DNA of 64,000 bases from Cordylochernes scorpioides. Lineage: Eukaryota; Arthropoda; Arachnida; Pseudoscorpiones; Chernetidae. The stretch lies in the NCBI GenBank assembly GCA_030710605.1, contig CP092876.1:90272890-90336889 (forward strand), written 5' to 3'. Of the stretch, positions 21,827-32,636 are shown piece after piece. The translations under genes were made by a program, and so were the position numbers. The notes beneath the pieces were generated by a model. The model searched no databases. It was not told the origin of the DNA and was given only the letters and a program-made list of their open reading frames with translations. Within the stretch, counting starts at the first letter, position 1, and the number at the start of each line of letters is the position of its first letter.

Positions 21827-24800
21827 ATGATTGCTCTGTTCTCCTTTCTGCTGCTCCTCTTCAAGGGTAATGTATTTTATCAGAATTTACTTGTTTTCCT
21901 CTCTTTTGAGAAAGAAACTTTTAGTACAGAAAAAAACGGGTTTAGTTTTACTTTAGAAAATATGAGTGGAAATAAGAATTTTTCGTTTTTTATTGCTTTG
22001 AAATGTTTCCAAGCGCAGAACAATTATAGAAAGACTATCTTCTTCTTTCTTATCTCCACTCAATCATTTTAGGGTATCAAGCTTGTTTGACAACCATCAT
22101 GACTGGGTGAAGTAGAATGCATCTGCCTTTGTCATTAAGACTGGGAGAACTACTCAGTGGCAGGCCGACTTAGCTCCAAAAGAAATGGCCGCCTCTGACA
22201 TGAGGGACAGACGCCATGTGCAGCCGCTCCTAACATGGAGTACAAACGCTGCTCATCCTGTATCCATGGATTAGGAGCCCTTACTATCAGCCGGGCCAGC
22301 TGAGCCCAGGTTTTTTAGCGATCTTGTTACTGCTCCCCTCCCTCCTTTTTCATCCGGGCTTGGGGCCGGCAAAGACGGACTTTAGAAAGACTAATATAAT
22401 ATGCAACAGCGATGAGAGTTCAGAATTCTTTTATTTTTATTAGTTTGAATATATTTTATTGATATAAATATCTGAATGTATATACAAAAAAATGCTCCAA
22501 TTGCCTCCGATTCTTGCAAAAGTCCAACCCCACCAGCGAGTGCAAGTAACCAAACGGGGCTATGGTACATTTGTAAGTGCAAAGTCGAACTGGTTTTCAC
22601 ATGTGTATACATATGGTGCACTTACAGTAAAAGCAGTCGCCTACTTCTACCCACCATGATTGGCATGGCCTGTACCACGTGTACTAGGGATGAGCAAAAA
22701 AAAAAGAATGTATATACTAATATATGAAAAAACAATAGAAAAATAAGTGGGTCAGGTGTTGATATTAAAAATAAAGGAAGCATATCCTGACAACGAGCAC
22801 ATGTGCTTTTTAGATGGAAGAGCGCCATATAGTGGAGCAAAAATAAACTAAACGTTTATTTAACTTGCTCCGTGATATTTGGCCAACCCAATTTCTTGAT
22901 AAATCAAGAAAAACCATCCATGGACGCGTTTCGCGCTGTTGGCGCTTTTCAGCGTGGAGCAGGCTGTATTGAGGTACGTTCTTCGTCATCACCAGTAAAG
23001 TGTTTAACCAGGGTGATACACCGTGTCTTCATTCTTATGTATAATTGAAGGAAAAGGTCCTCTATTGGTACATGAATATCATCCTCCCTCAACTTTGTCT
23101 TATATGTAAACACTAGCCGAATGCCCCGGGCAACGCCCGGGTTTTACCCAATTAAATGTTTTATTCAAATACTATTCGTTACAATTATAAATTGGAGCCG
23201 TGGATGTCACTCTTGTGAAACGTCCCGCTCCAAACTTTACATGTACATTAGGTCAGCTGATATTACCTCCCATCTTCCCCGCTAGAGGCGCTGCTCGCGA
23301 GCTAAAAAGCAAATTTGCAACGCAAATTTTCAAATAACTCGACGAATATTCGGTATAGAGACCTGAAATTTCCACTATAAGTTTTTCCAGATTCTACTCT
23401 ATATACTGTTAAAATTTCAGTCAGATTAGTTACGTATTGTGGACGTGTATAGCCGACAAGCATACATACATACATACATACACTGACTTTCATATATATA
23501 TATAGGGATATGTAAAAAAAGAGGCACCTCTCTCTTTAGAATATCCAGGTTGTTAACTTTTGTCTGAATTTGCCAAAACAGGTGTTGTGGTAGATTCCTT
23601 ATCACCAGCACTACCTACTGTACTGTTGGGTGATAAACCAAAATGTTTTAATATAATTTTTTAACGAAGAAATGCTTCTTTTTGTACCTGAATGCCATTA
23701 TCCCATAACTTTATATTATCTGTAAATTATTATTTTTTCCGCGAGGAAGATAATAATTAAAAATCGACGATTATTTAACATTTATTCCAACAGATGGCGC
23801 GAGCCATCTGAAACTTTTACTTTGAACGATCAGGAGATGGATTTAATATATTCAGTAGATAATATATTCACCTCAAAATATAATAATCTAAACTTATTTT
23901 ACTCATTTTATTTATCTTTTTTTCTTCGTTATTTTTATTTATATATACATATATGATATTGTATATTGATGTTGATTGTGGCAGGGCCGAGTCTCGCTTC
24001 TGCAGTTACTGGCCAGGAGCTGGATGCCTATTTCTCCAACTGCGACATGGAATCTCTGAAGTACGAAGTTCTGGCTTGGGACAGCATTCTTCCTAACGGC
24101 GATTGGATCCGAGACAAGACCAAGGAAGACGTCGTGGAAAATTGCCAGTATGCCATCTCATTACCATAACCTTCCATATGTGTTTTTTATAATTGTGTTT
24201 TTGCAGAAAAAGAATCGAAGCTGCTAAAAATGTCATCGATCAACTTCAAGGATGTCTGGCAGACGAGATCAAGGATGGGATCCCAGAGTTTACTCAATTC
24301 TTCTTGATTCTTCTCGAAGATATGTGTAGCAATGATACTGTGGTTGAAAGTAAGTACAGAAGTTTCTACCAGTTTTTATAATGAAGAAATACACTCATGG
24401 ATACAACTTAAATGCAAAGTCTTTTCTGTCGCAGGTCGTCTGTTTTTTATTATTATTATTTTTTTTTTTTTGTTTAGAAGAAAACTACTTACCTAAGTTT
24501 TTTCCATGAGGGTAATTTGATGCAAAGAGTTTTTTTATTCGTGAATTATTGGTTAAAAAGCAATACACTCGATGCAATTCTTAAATATATTCCTACTCTG
24601 TTCTTATACTTAAGTTCATAGCTTCCTCTTAAATACTTCCACCAGGAATTTTTCCAAAGTAATAGATATAAACACAACGGTTTAATATCAGAGCGATCCG
24701 GTATATTAAACTGGCTAACTTTCTGTAAGGAATAACTATTGATGAGTAAGCAGTAAGGGGATAGGGTAAGAAATTATGTAATTTTGAAAAGAAACATTCA

Positions 24801-26989
24801 CACTTTTAAATTTTAAAGTTATTAATAAATTGTTTTACCTTATAGTGGTTTCTTAACACTCGACAGTCAGTTTCTGTCGTTATTTGTTTATAGAATCTTT
24901 GGTAGGAGAACAAATTTGGCTTCTTACAAATAAATAAACGACAATTCGCGGAGGGAAGAGTTTATCACGACAATACGGGCGTAACTTCCCTTCGACCGGT
25001 ATAGCTACCGAAGGGATTTTGTAGCAAATTGGCTTAGAGCAATCGGAATAGTTGAGTGCTATGGGAATCAAATTGACAAATTATTTGTGTTTTCCAGAGG
25101 CAACCCAAGGAGAAAAGTCTTCCATTATTGACGAGGACCTCTTCCACGAATGTTTCACAGTGGTCAATGATCAGTATAACCTCATGAAGAAGGAAAGCAC
25201 TGAGCTGTGGAAGCCGCGAGTTTGCTGGTGAGAACCTTTTTCAGAACTCTTCACTAGAACAACAAAAATACTTTATTAAGGCCGCCATACAGGATTCTCC
25301 CAGATACAGAAGTAAACATAGCAGTTATCTACAACAACAACAAAGCCTTTATTAAGTCCGCCATACAGGATTCTCCCAGATACAGAAGTAAACATAGCAG
25401 TTATCTACAACAACAACAAAGCCTTTATTAAGTCCGCCATACAGGATTCTCCCAGATACAGAAGTAAACATAGCAGTTATCTACAACAACAACAAAGCCT
25501 TTATTAAGTCCGCCATACAGGATTCTCCCAGATACAGAAGTAAACATAGCAGTTATCTACAACAACAACAAAGCCTTTATTAAGTCCGCCATACAGGATT
25601 CTCCCAGATACAGAAGTTATCTACAGAAAGTGGAGATCGACCTTTCTTCAAGTTGGATCCATCATCTGTGTTACACCTATTATCTGTGCTGTTTCCAGAA
25701 TTTGTGAAAATCTAAATTGTGTTGGGTTTACTTTTTGCTTTCTACAAGGACTCGAATAAAGGGTACTTCTACAAACCATATCACATCAGAAATGTCACGG
25801 GGAATGTGAACAAGAGAGGTGACCGAGACATGTTTCAATATCATACCATCACTTCAGGTGATGGGCCAGTGTGACGATGTCGAATGAACACTGGCAATGT
25901 GCCTTCTCCACGATGATGCCAAGTGTGTATGCAGCCCTCCTGGCGAGAACCTGAATTAGACTGAAAACACGACTTCATGGCATTCCTGCGTTCAGGCTAG
26001 TCGTTGGTCGTCCCATTGAAGGCGTTCCTGTCTGTGATGTAGCGGCAAGAGTAGCCGAACCCATGGTCGCCGAGCTGACAGTCCATGATACTGTAAACGT
26101 CGTCGAACAGTTTGTGCAGACACTTTTTCCAAATGCTCCAATTTCTTGGCTCAGGTCTTGTGACGTGGCTATACGATTCATTAAGACCGTACAGGTGACA
26201 TGTCTTCTCGGCTGTACGTCGTTCCCGTCCTGAACCCATACACCCCACATTCTTCTAATAGTCATGAGTTCTCGGCTTAATCGAGAAAAATACCGCGGTA
26301 TGATAAACCACAATCCCAGTAGGCTACAAGGTTGGATTTTTGTCTGAATTTTCCAAAACTGGTGCTGTGGCGCATTCTTCATCACCAGCAGTACGTTCTG
26401 TGTTGGGGTGATCAACAAAAACGCATTGTTTCAATGTCTATTATTCATGTTGTATATATAATAACCAGCTCAAACACCTGTTTGGTAAATTCGACCGATT
26501 CCATACCCTCTCTCGTAGGATGTTATGAAATCGAAGCCGCCACTGTACTGACGAGGGCCGTAGTCCGAAACCATTTCCAAAACTGATGTTGTAGCTCATT
26601 CTTCATCATCACTAGTGAAGTCTTTTATTGGGGTGATGAACATAATCCGTCGTTCTAATGTACATAATGAGATGCCACTATCGGTACATGATTATCATCC
26701 TTCAGCAAATGTATATCTGCTGCATCTCCTACACAACTATACGTGTGCAGCATCTGGGCGGGAGTGTGGGAATGCCTCGACCAAACTCTGGACGCGGAAG
26801 ACCAAGAAACCAAAGACCGATACTACGGCCACTTTGATTTCTACTTCCGACGCCCTGCTAGCACAGACGTGCCGTGGGGACAGCCTGGCGCTGGACCATG
26901 TCTGCGGTGGTATACAGCCGCAGCAGGCTTCCCATGCTGAACTTATCTTCTTCAAGCTTGCCATGCTCCACTTTGAGATTTATGTTTGA
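21827..26989 (+). CDS. Secreted ten-cysteine protein, five exons (right copy, frameshifted)
   Basis: Exons 21827-21866, 23985-24147, 24207-24349, 25098-25227 and 26751-26989 mirror the left gene. Exons 1-4 encode the same residues; differences seen in exons 1, 2 and 3 are synonymous. Exon 5 has one extra C near 26846, so the frame shifts after YYGHFDFYF and stops at 26940, removing the last two cysteines. Whether this is a null allele, a real pseudogenising change or a sequencing error cannot be told here. TATA box 21782-21790; poly(A) signal 26998-27003. A 76-bp tandem repeat has expanded in intron 4. Confidence 0.75.
22065..22390 (-). repeat. Dispersed repeat with GCCGGTCCCAAGCCCGG (copy 2)
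   Basis: Mirror-arm partner of 15490-15835, in intron 1 of the right gene. Confidence 0.55.
22905..22962 (-). ncRNA. Degenerate hammerhead-like motif
   Basis: On the minus strand: CCACG, then CTGAAAA in place of CTGANGA, stem II GCGC-CAACA-GCGC, GAAA and ACGCGTC. Stem II has changed by compensating bases relative to the motif at 7141 (GGGC/GCCC to GCGC/GCGC), but the core G needed in CTGANGA is lost, so cleavage is unlikely. Confidence 0.45.
23111..23507 (+). mobile_element. SINE-like element with 9-bp target duplication (right arm only)
   Basis: About 397 bp flanked by ATATGTAAA on both sides (23102-23110 and 23508-23516). The left arm has the empty site (about 14754-14762). It starts CACTAGCCGAATGCCCCGGG, contains GAGGCGCTGCTCGCGAGCTA, and ends in a CATA microsatellite followed by TATATATATAG. 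Head, middle word and tail match the 5' UTR start, the pre-ORF1 region and the 3' tail of the Tx1-type element at 37217-43302. It is probably a non-autonomous relative of that element. Confidence 0.75.
25262..25615. repeat. 76-bp tandem array (right arm only)
   Basis: Unit of 76 bp containing CCGCCATACAGGATTCTCCC, present about four and a half times with almost no differences, ending in a truncated unit. The left arm has one diverged unit (about 9770-9870). It lies in intron 4 of the right gene. Confidence 0.9.
25997..26254 (-). CDS. Exon-like ORF D, right (open)
   Basis: Open from an acceptor-like AG to TAG. It contains KTCHLYGLNESYSHVTRP, KKCLHKLFDDVYSIMDCQLG and FGYSCRYITDRNAFNG. Four cysteines and a GC content above background suggest a former or present exon. 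No partner exons were found. It lies antisense within intron 4 of the secreted-protein gene. Confidence 0.35.
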   Translation of the reverse strand, partial: KNVGCMGSGRERRTAEKTCHLYGLNESYSHVTRPEPRNWSIWKKCLHKLFDDVYSIMDCQLGDHGFGYSCRYITDRNAFNGTTND

Positions 26990-26997
26990 GATCTCCT

Positions 26998-27003
26998 AAT
27001 AAA
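26998..27003 (+). terminator. Poly(A) signal, right gene
   Basis: AATAAA 8 bp after the original stop codon at 26987-26989, conserved with the left copy. Confidence 0.6.
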
Positions 27004-27707
27004 CCGAGCATGATATTTAACTACTTGTGAAGTTTTGCTTTATTCAAACCTGCACAACTCGTACAAATTAGTTAAATTTTTACATATTTTTACAAAAGTA
27101 GTTGAAAACTCTATTTCATTATTTTTATATCCTTAAAATGGATATGAGAATATTTGGTCAAAACCTCGATAAAATTTATATATATATTAAAAATAAAGAA
27201 GGCATTTCCTGACCACGAGCACATGTGCTTTTTAGATGGCAGAGCGCCATCAGGTTGAAGAGGTTTCATTTTTTTCTTTTCATAAAGAATATACGCATTA
27301 TCACAAAAGCTATTGATCACAAAATTTTATTTGTATTGATGTTTAATAATAAAACTGAAGCTTCTTTAAGATATCCTTTCCACGCAAAAATAATATATTG
27401 GCAGCTATATAATTAAAGATGGAAGTACTATGACCCGTCACTTTGTCTTATAAAAGTTAATATTAAAGTAGCTTTCGGACAAGTCCTTTTTCAGCTAATT
27501 TATTGCAGGATTCAATTAAATCTTTGGGAAATTAATATTATCATTTATTGTCACATAGAAATTAGAAAAAATGAACCTCAGAATGTGATACCCAATTTAT
27601 TTGATGCAAAACAAAATGTATAGAAACCAGAGGGGTGAAGAGAAAAGTTTATAGAGTAGCGAAATAAAATTATCAAAATTTCTAATCTGTACATCAAATT
27701 ATAAATA

Positions 27708-27920
27708 TTATGCTACATAGTACTCCTTCTCTATGGTAGCTGAGACCCTCAGCTTGCAGATCCAGTTGCTACTGACAGGAATCTGGCGTGCTTCTGTCAA
27801 CGAGGTTCTGTCCTCGGAGTCGTGGAAAGTTGTCCATAGTATCTTTGCGTCTTTTTGTCGTCGTAGCGTCAATAGGGACATCGTCATCTTTGATAGAAGT
27901 CTTGACACGGCGGTAGAATC
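27708..27920 (-). CDS. Terminal-exon-like ORF C (right), possible last exon
   Basis: Mirror of 7467-7679, open over the same 70 codons with the same stop. The end reads WICKLRVSATIEKEYYVA. No start codon of its own is convincing; a spliced last exon or a relic are both possible. Confidence 0.35.
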   Translation of the reverse strand, partial: DSTAVSRLLSKMTMSLLTLRRQKDAKILWTTFHDSEDRTSLTEARQIPVSSNWICKLRVSATIEKEYYVA

Positions 27921-28064
27921 CTGGAATCAATCGAGGAAAACCTAATCACAGCGCCCATGGCTTCAAGGTCTGCTCGGCAATCTTCAGTTTGTTCTCCCTT
28001 ATCTACCCAGAATCTCCACCAAATTTCACATAGAAATTAGAAAAGACAAATCTCATATTTATGA

Positions 28065-28392
28065 AAAAGACATCTCCTTATCGTGCAACTGAAAGTTGCT
28101 GATGGCTTGCGCCATCTATCGGAATAAATTTCAGCTATTCGCGTTGATTTTCAATTATTCCAGAATTGGCCGAATACTCATTCTTGATTAATAAAGAAAA
28201 GCTAACCACGGACGCGTTTCGGGCTGTTGGCCCTCATCAGCGTGGTGCAAGCTGCACCTCAACGACCAAAAAACTGGTCATTCCGGCATCCTGAAAAATG
28301 ATGAAACGGGTAATTAAGGCCAGAATTGTGTGAGACCGCGACACAATGTGAAAAATAGTACAATATCACATTTGTACTATTTTTCACAATCC
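28065..28392 (-). mobile_element. Ribozyme-bearing dispersed repeat, right copy
   Basis: Mirror of the left copy with the ribozyme core identical base for base (28205-28246). It carries the same terminal AAAAATAGTACAA inverted repeat and the same stem-forming stretches. Confidence 0.55.
28205..28246 (-). ncRNA. Hammerhead ribozyme motif (right)
   Basis: Exact reverse-complement copy of 7141-7182: same CTGATGA, four-pair stem II, GAAA, palindromic stem III ACGCGT and GTC triplet. No base has changed although surrounding non-coding DNA has. Confidence 0.85.
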
Positions 28393-28639
28393 TCATAATG
28401 TCATGGCAATTTATTTGGAACAAAATGCAAAAAAAAAAAAAAAAACATGTAGGTAAAGAGTGAAATCAAATAGAGTAGCAAAATTAAATGATTAAAACGG
28501 CTATTCTTTACATTAAAAAATTAATATCTTACTTCAATATAATAATTTGAGGGAGATGAGAATAAAACTCTCTGGAGTTGAGAAGTGACAAGGAAGACTA
28601 AGGCCCTAGAAAAGGGATGGTGTCGCGGCTCGGGCCATT

Positions 28640-28861
28640 CTACAAAAGGTGGAGAATGAAGCGCAGCTGGGAGGCAAGGAACTCTCGGTTCATATTGTCA
28701 AAGGCGGACTGCATGTAGGTGGAGATGACTACCAGTGGCGACTTGTAGCAGCATTGGTCGAAGGCTGCTTTCGCTAACCTGGCTTTGTTTGGGGATTCCT
28801 GTGTACTGTTTCTACCTGGGTAACAGCGTCGGCGGATGTAGTTCAAATAAGATGTACCTAT
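28640..28861 (-). CDS. Terminal-exon-like ORF B (right), possible last exon
   Basis: From an acceptor-like GGCCACAG the frame is open for 73 codons to TAG. It reads through YIRRRCYPGRNST, then AAFDQCCYKSPLVVIST and ends FILHLL. Cysteines and the GC content above background suggest coding. AATAAA follows in the homologous left region. Upstream exons are not identified, and the left mirror copy is disrupted by deletions. No family is recognised. Confidence 0.35.
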   Translation of the reverse strand: MGTSYLNYIRRRCYPGRNSTQESPNKARLAKAAFDQCCYKSPLVVISTYMQSAFDNMNREFLASQLRFILHLL

Positions 28862-29081
28862 CTGTGGCCGCCGTTCTTATCCTGAACTTTCAGGATAAGG
28901 CGAGATCTTTCCCTTCTTGAAGCATTCAAGCTTTTTTTTTTCAAAAAGCGTTGCTTCCAATAAAATAACTCGGCTCGCATAGAATCTATTTAAAGACATA
29001 TTTACTAAGGATTACTCAACCAGTAATATCAGATTTCCAACCCGCCTAGAATTTTGGCACCCATGCTAACAAGAATCTAAC

Positions 29082-29318
29082 ATGGATGCTCTTCAACAAC
29101 AATCAAAACTAGCCATGGCTGTAAAAGCATACTTCGCAGATTTTTTTAAAAATAGGACTCGATTTGCCCCCAAGTGCTATGATGAAGACCAAACCGTATC
29201 ATCTCTTCTTCATCTGCTCAGCTTTCCACTATCAAAGATTTTATATAGCCACTTTTCTAAGAATTCCCTATCGCATCCAGCATCATTGGAAAATCTTCTT
29301 AAAAATAAATCTGCTTGA
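29082..29318 (+). CDS. Conserved 78-residue ORF, right copy
   Basis: Mirror of 6089-6325, intact, same start and stop. It is rich in Leu, Ser and Lys, probably helical in part. The product is not recognised, and conservation between arms alone is weak proof of coding because the arms are nearly identical throughout. Confidence 0.35.
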   Translation: MDALQQQSKLAMAVKAYFADFFKNRTRFAPKCYDEDQTVSSLLHLLSFPLSKILYSHFSKNSLSHPASLENLLKNKSA

Positions 29319-30327
29319 TGCTACTTAATATTTTTAACTTCCTTCGCCGTTGTAAACAAAACCAAAAAGACTAAAGTCCGACAGGTAACTCAGGTAGCTG
29401 GCGACATCTTGTGCGCTCCAGAAACAACAACAACGATTTATTTCTCGGCGTGCACCATTCGCTTTATATTAACTCTACATGTCAGTCTTTATTAAATCAA
29501 TCTTCCAAAGTTTACAATACAAAGTTTTATGCTTAATGGTCGTATATGTTATATGATTTATTTACAAATTAGCATGTAATGCATAGAATCTTACTAACTG
29601 GGACAAGATTCGCTGCTTTGAGTTGGAAAAATTGATGTTCCTTTACTTTTCTATTCTGAGGCTAGGCATCAGCCTCTTTGGCAACTCCAAGAAAGTGAAG
29701 GTTGCTTTGAATGTTCCAGAGAATTAATAAAGTCTGTTACAGTGTGATGGCTGGAGGATGCTTTATTACCTGAATACTTTTCGAGAAAATTGATGTTTCT
29801 ATATTCCCTTAGATGGTTTCATCATTATAGGATTCACAAAAAAAGCACACTAGATCATCCATTTTTATCAATTCTACTCGAAAGCGCATTGATCCAAGTA
29901 TGGTCATTCACTAAGCCCACTTTACATTGAGAATAAGGATGAAGAAAGTTGTTTCTTCATAAAGATAATGGCGAAAAGTCAATTTTTTTTTTATAATTCT
30001 GAGCTAATGGATGGTGTGGAGTTGCCCTGGCTACGGCAGTCAGGGTCCAGTTGGATATTAGGATTGGAGCTAGGTTAGCAGGAAGCTCCTTTGGTAGCTG
30101 TCCCTGCCTCATTTTCACATATAGATGAGTTCTTTTAGTTGACATTGCTCCTTTCAATTAGTGCCCCTTATAATTTCCATTTAAACTTATTTAGGCCACC
30201 AGTTATTTTGACAACTGATCATATTAAATAATGTCTTGGCATCACCTACACATATAGGCAACCCAAGTTCCTGGAGGGTACCAATAGATTGCTGAATCCC
30301 CAGGTTGTCCTGAGGCTTAGGAGTCTA

Positions 30328-31630
30328 CAGGGTGTACCAGGTAAATTGGGAATTCCAACAATGGTATTTTAACTGAAATTTTTTGCAAGTAAAAATTAAA
30401 ATATCCGAATGAAATTTGACACAGTAGTAGATAAAAGGATATAGTTTTTATTTATTCAATGTAGTTTCCATTATTAGCTACAACAGTCTCGAGGCGAGTG
30501 CGGAATGAAGCACAGGCCTTGGCGACGATGACCTTGTCCATTTGGGTCATCACCGTGTGAACTGCTTTCTTGACAGACTGGATGGTGGTATGAGGAGCTT
30601 TGTTGACATCTCTCTCAACAACGCCCCATACATAGTAGTCGAGGGGATTGCAATCTGGAGAATTAGGGGGCCAAATATCAGGACACCAGTGACTAGGGAC
30701 GTTAAGTGTCAGCCACGATTGTGTCTTTTTTGCCTTATGGGCTGGAGCTGAGTCCTGTTGGAAGACATACTTCCTTCCTGCGGCCACCATGTCCATCCAA
30801 GGCTTCACAACGGTCTCCAGAACATTGATGTAGGTGTCAGCGTTCATCCTAAGGCCCTTCTCAAAGAAATGGGGAGGCCTGACATCACCTTCACTGCTGA
30901 TAACGCCAAGGACCATTACGGAGGCAGGAAATTTCGTGTGCATCACGACAGGTATCTCTGAGGGGTCTTTACAGATCCAGCGATCATTCCTGGGATTTAC
31001 CTTTTGGTCCACGTCAAAGTTCTTTTCGTCAGAGAAGAACCTTAGCATGCCAAAAGAGTCGTGTTTCAGGTTGTTGAGGAGGGCAGCAGCCTTTCCTTTT
31101 CTGTTATTCTTCATATTCTCAGTCAGCAACTGACCTTTCCGAAGGGCATAAGACTTGAGACCAAGGTCCTCATGGATAGTTCTGACAATTGTCATAGAGC
31201 CAACGTCCATTTCCTTGGCTATGGCCCTCATGCTCTTCCCAGGGTTTCCATCAATCTTCTCCTTGACATTTTTGGCAAATTCTTCGCCTCTTACCCTGTC
31301 CGATCGACGCGAGTGCTTTTTCCTTGTAGCTATCCCCTCTTTGTTACTGTCGGCCTCATCAAACTGCTTCTTGACACGATAAATAGTGGTTTTGGGCAAC
31401 TTAAGAAAATCCACTATCTCTTTGGGGCTCCTTCCGGCGCGCAGAGCAACGAGGATGGCAGCTCGATTTTCAAATTCTCGGTTACTCTTCATCACTACAC
31501 TACGCACACATGTACTGTTGCATTTTACATGAATATGGCTACGTAATTAAAAAAAAACAAGTTTTTAATCTCAAGTAGTTTTTGTTTTATGGACTGTCAA
31601 AGTTAGTCCCAATTTACCTGGTACACCCTG
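30328..31630 (-). mobile_element. mariner element, DD37D type (right arm only)
   Basis: 1303 bp with inverted ends CAGGGTGTACCAGGTAAATT and its complement, flanked by the TA duplication (30326-30327, 31631-31632). It carries one intact transposase ORF. The left arm retains the unoccupied TA at 5080-5081. Length, ends and target site are standard for a full mariner. Confidence 0.95.
30452..31492 (-). CDS. mariner transposase (maT-like, DD37D)
   Basis: 346 residues, uninterrupted; I start at MKSNREF since the upstream in-frame codons have no ATG. The N-terminal third holds two helix-turn-helix regions (SPKEIVDFLKLPKTTIYRVK and GKSMRAIAKEMDVGSMTIV). Catalytic aspartates: FSDEK (about residue 155), VFQQDSAPAH, and NPLDYYVW; 37 residues separate the last two, which defines DD37D (maT group). 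The enzyme would cut and paste its own element at TA. All visible catalytic residues are intact, so the copy could be active or recently so. Confidence 0.9.
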   Translation of the reverse strand: MKSNREFENRAAILVALRAGRSPKEIVDFLKLPKTTIYRVKKQFDEADSNKEGIATRKKHSRRSDRVRGEEFAKNVKEKIDGNPGKSMRAIAKEMDVGSMTIVRTIHEDLGLKSYALRKGQLLTENMKNNRKGKAAALLNNLKHDSFGMLRFFSDEKNFDVDQKVNPRNDRWICKDPSEIPVVMHTKFPASVMVLGVISSEGDVRPPHFFEKGLRMNADTYINVLETVVKPWMDMVAAGRKYVFQQDSAPAHKAKKTQSWLTLNVPSHWCPDIWPPNSPDCNPLDYYVWGVVERDVNKAPHTTIQSVKKAVHTVMTQMDKVIVAKACASFRTRLETVVANNGNYIE

Positions 31631-31743
31631 TATATTAGTTATGAGCATTATGTTCTAGTTTAATTTGCAATGGGTTTACTCTTTTTTGTTTGTTTGTTTG
31701 TTTTTGATAACTTCTTATTTCATACCAATTAAATATATATATA

Positions 31744-32552
31744 TGGTAATTTAAACCAACAATCCCATATTGTGTATATAACTTATAATGAGATTTAATG
31801 TTATATAATAGAAACACATCTGTAAATGATTATACGTATTATTGACATGTGTCTTTACATCATCATATGTAATGTAATTTGTACAAACAGGATAAATAAA
31901 TAAAAATCTGTAATAGATTTAAGAGTTGAGCTAAGCAAGAGATGGAAGTCATAACGTCAAAATCGAGATAGATTTAGAATGCCCACAACAAGGTCTAAAA
32001 ATGGACCAGACCACCCACACTGTTCACATGTGGTGGAATGCAGAGCCCCCTCTCACACCTGGTGACATGCAAGGCCCCCTTTCTCAGAAACGGCCCCCTG
32101 TCACATAAGCCCCCCCCCCCCCCCCCCCCCGTCTTAACCTATAAATACAATCACTTTACAGTGACTTGACAGTTTAGTTCACCCTCAACGCAAGCTCACG
32201 TCGGTTGTCACCAAGGTCCTCCTCATTCACCATGTAGACTTGTAAGGACTCTTCTATCTCCATCTTTCGCTCCTAGCTCAACTTTTATCTGTTAACGGAA
32301 CTTTCTTAGTGCAATTGTGTCTTCGTTTTTTGTGTGGACATTCCCAAACTTTCCACTCTGCCTCGACCACGACTGCCTGTATTTTGTGAGAACTTTTAAA
32401 GGTCTTCCAAGGTGCAGAGAGGTACTGGAAAACTCTACATCCTGACTGTTCCTCTCGGTTAACACAGTATAGCGAGAGTCGACACTTCATCATCTCAAAG
32501 TTAATCGACAGGATTCTCTACACAAGGCTTACCAGAACTTCAACTTATTTCA
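31744..32552 (+). repeat. Terminal direct repeat (5' LTR), right arm
   Basis: 809-bp repeat, TG...CA. It contains a C run of 21 (32110-32130) directly upstream of TATAAATA at 32140, the likely core promoter. The homologous outer repeat is 36125-37103. Confidence 0.7.
32140..32147 (+). promoter_or_regulatory. TATA box inside LTR
   Basis: TATAAATA about 20-30 bp upstream of a possible initiator (ACAGTTTAGTTC) and followed, past the LTR end, by a short ORF on the same strand. The same motif occurs at 36692-36699. The left-arm copy near 4580 reads TATGAATA, a mutated version. Confidence 0.5.
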
Positions 32553-32636
32553 GTAGCCGACAGGATTACCAAAACGAAGGATGACACAACGAAGAAGGTA
32601 AGAAGCCTGTTCAGATAGAAGCGAGAACGAGCAAAG

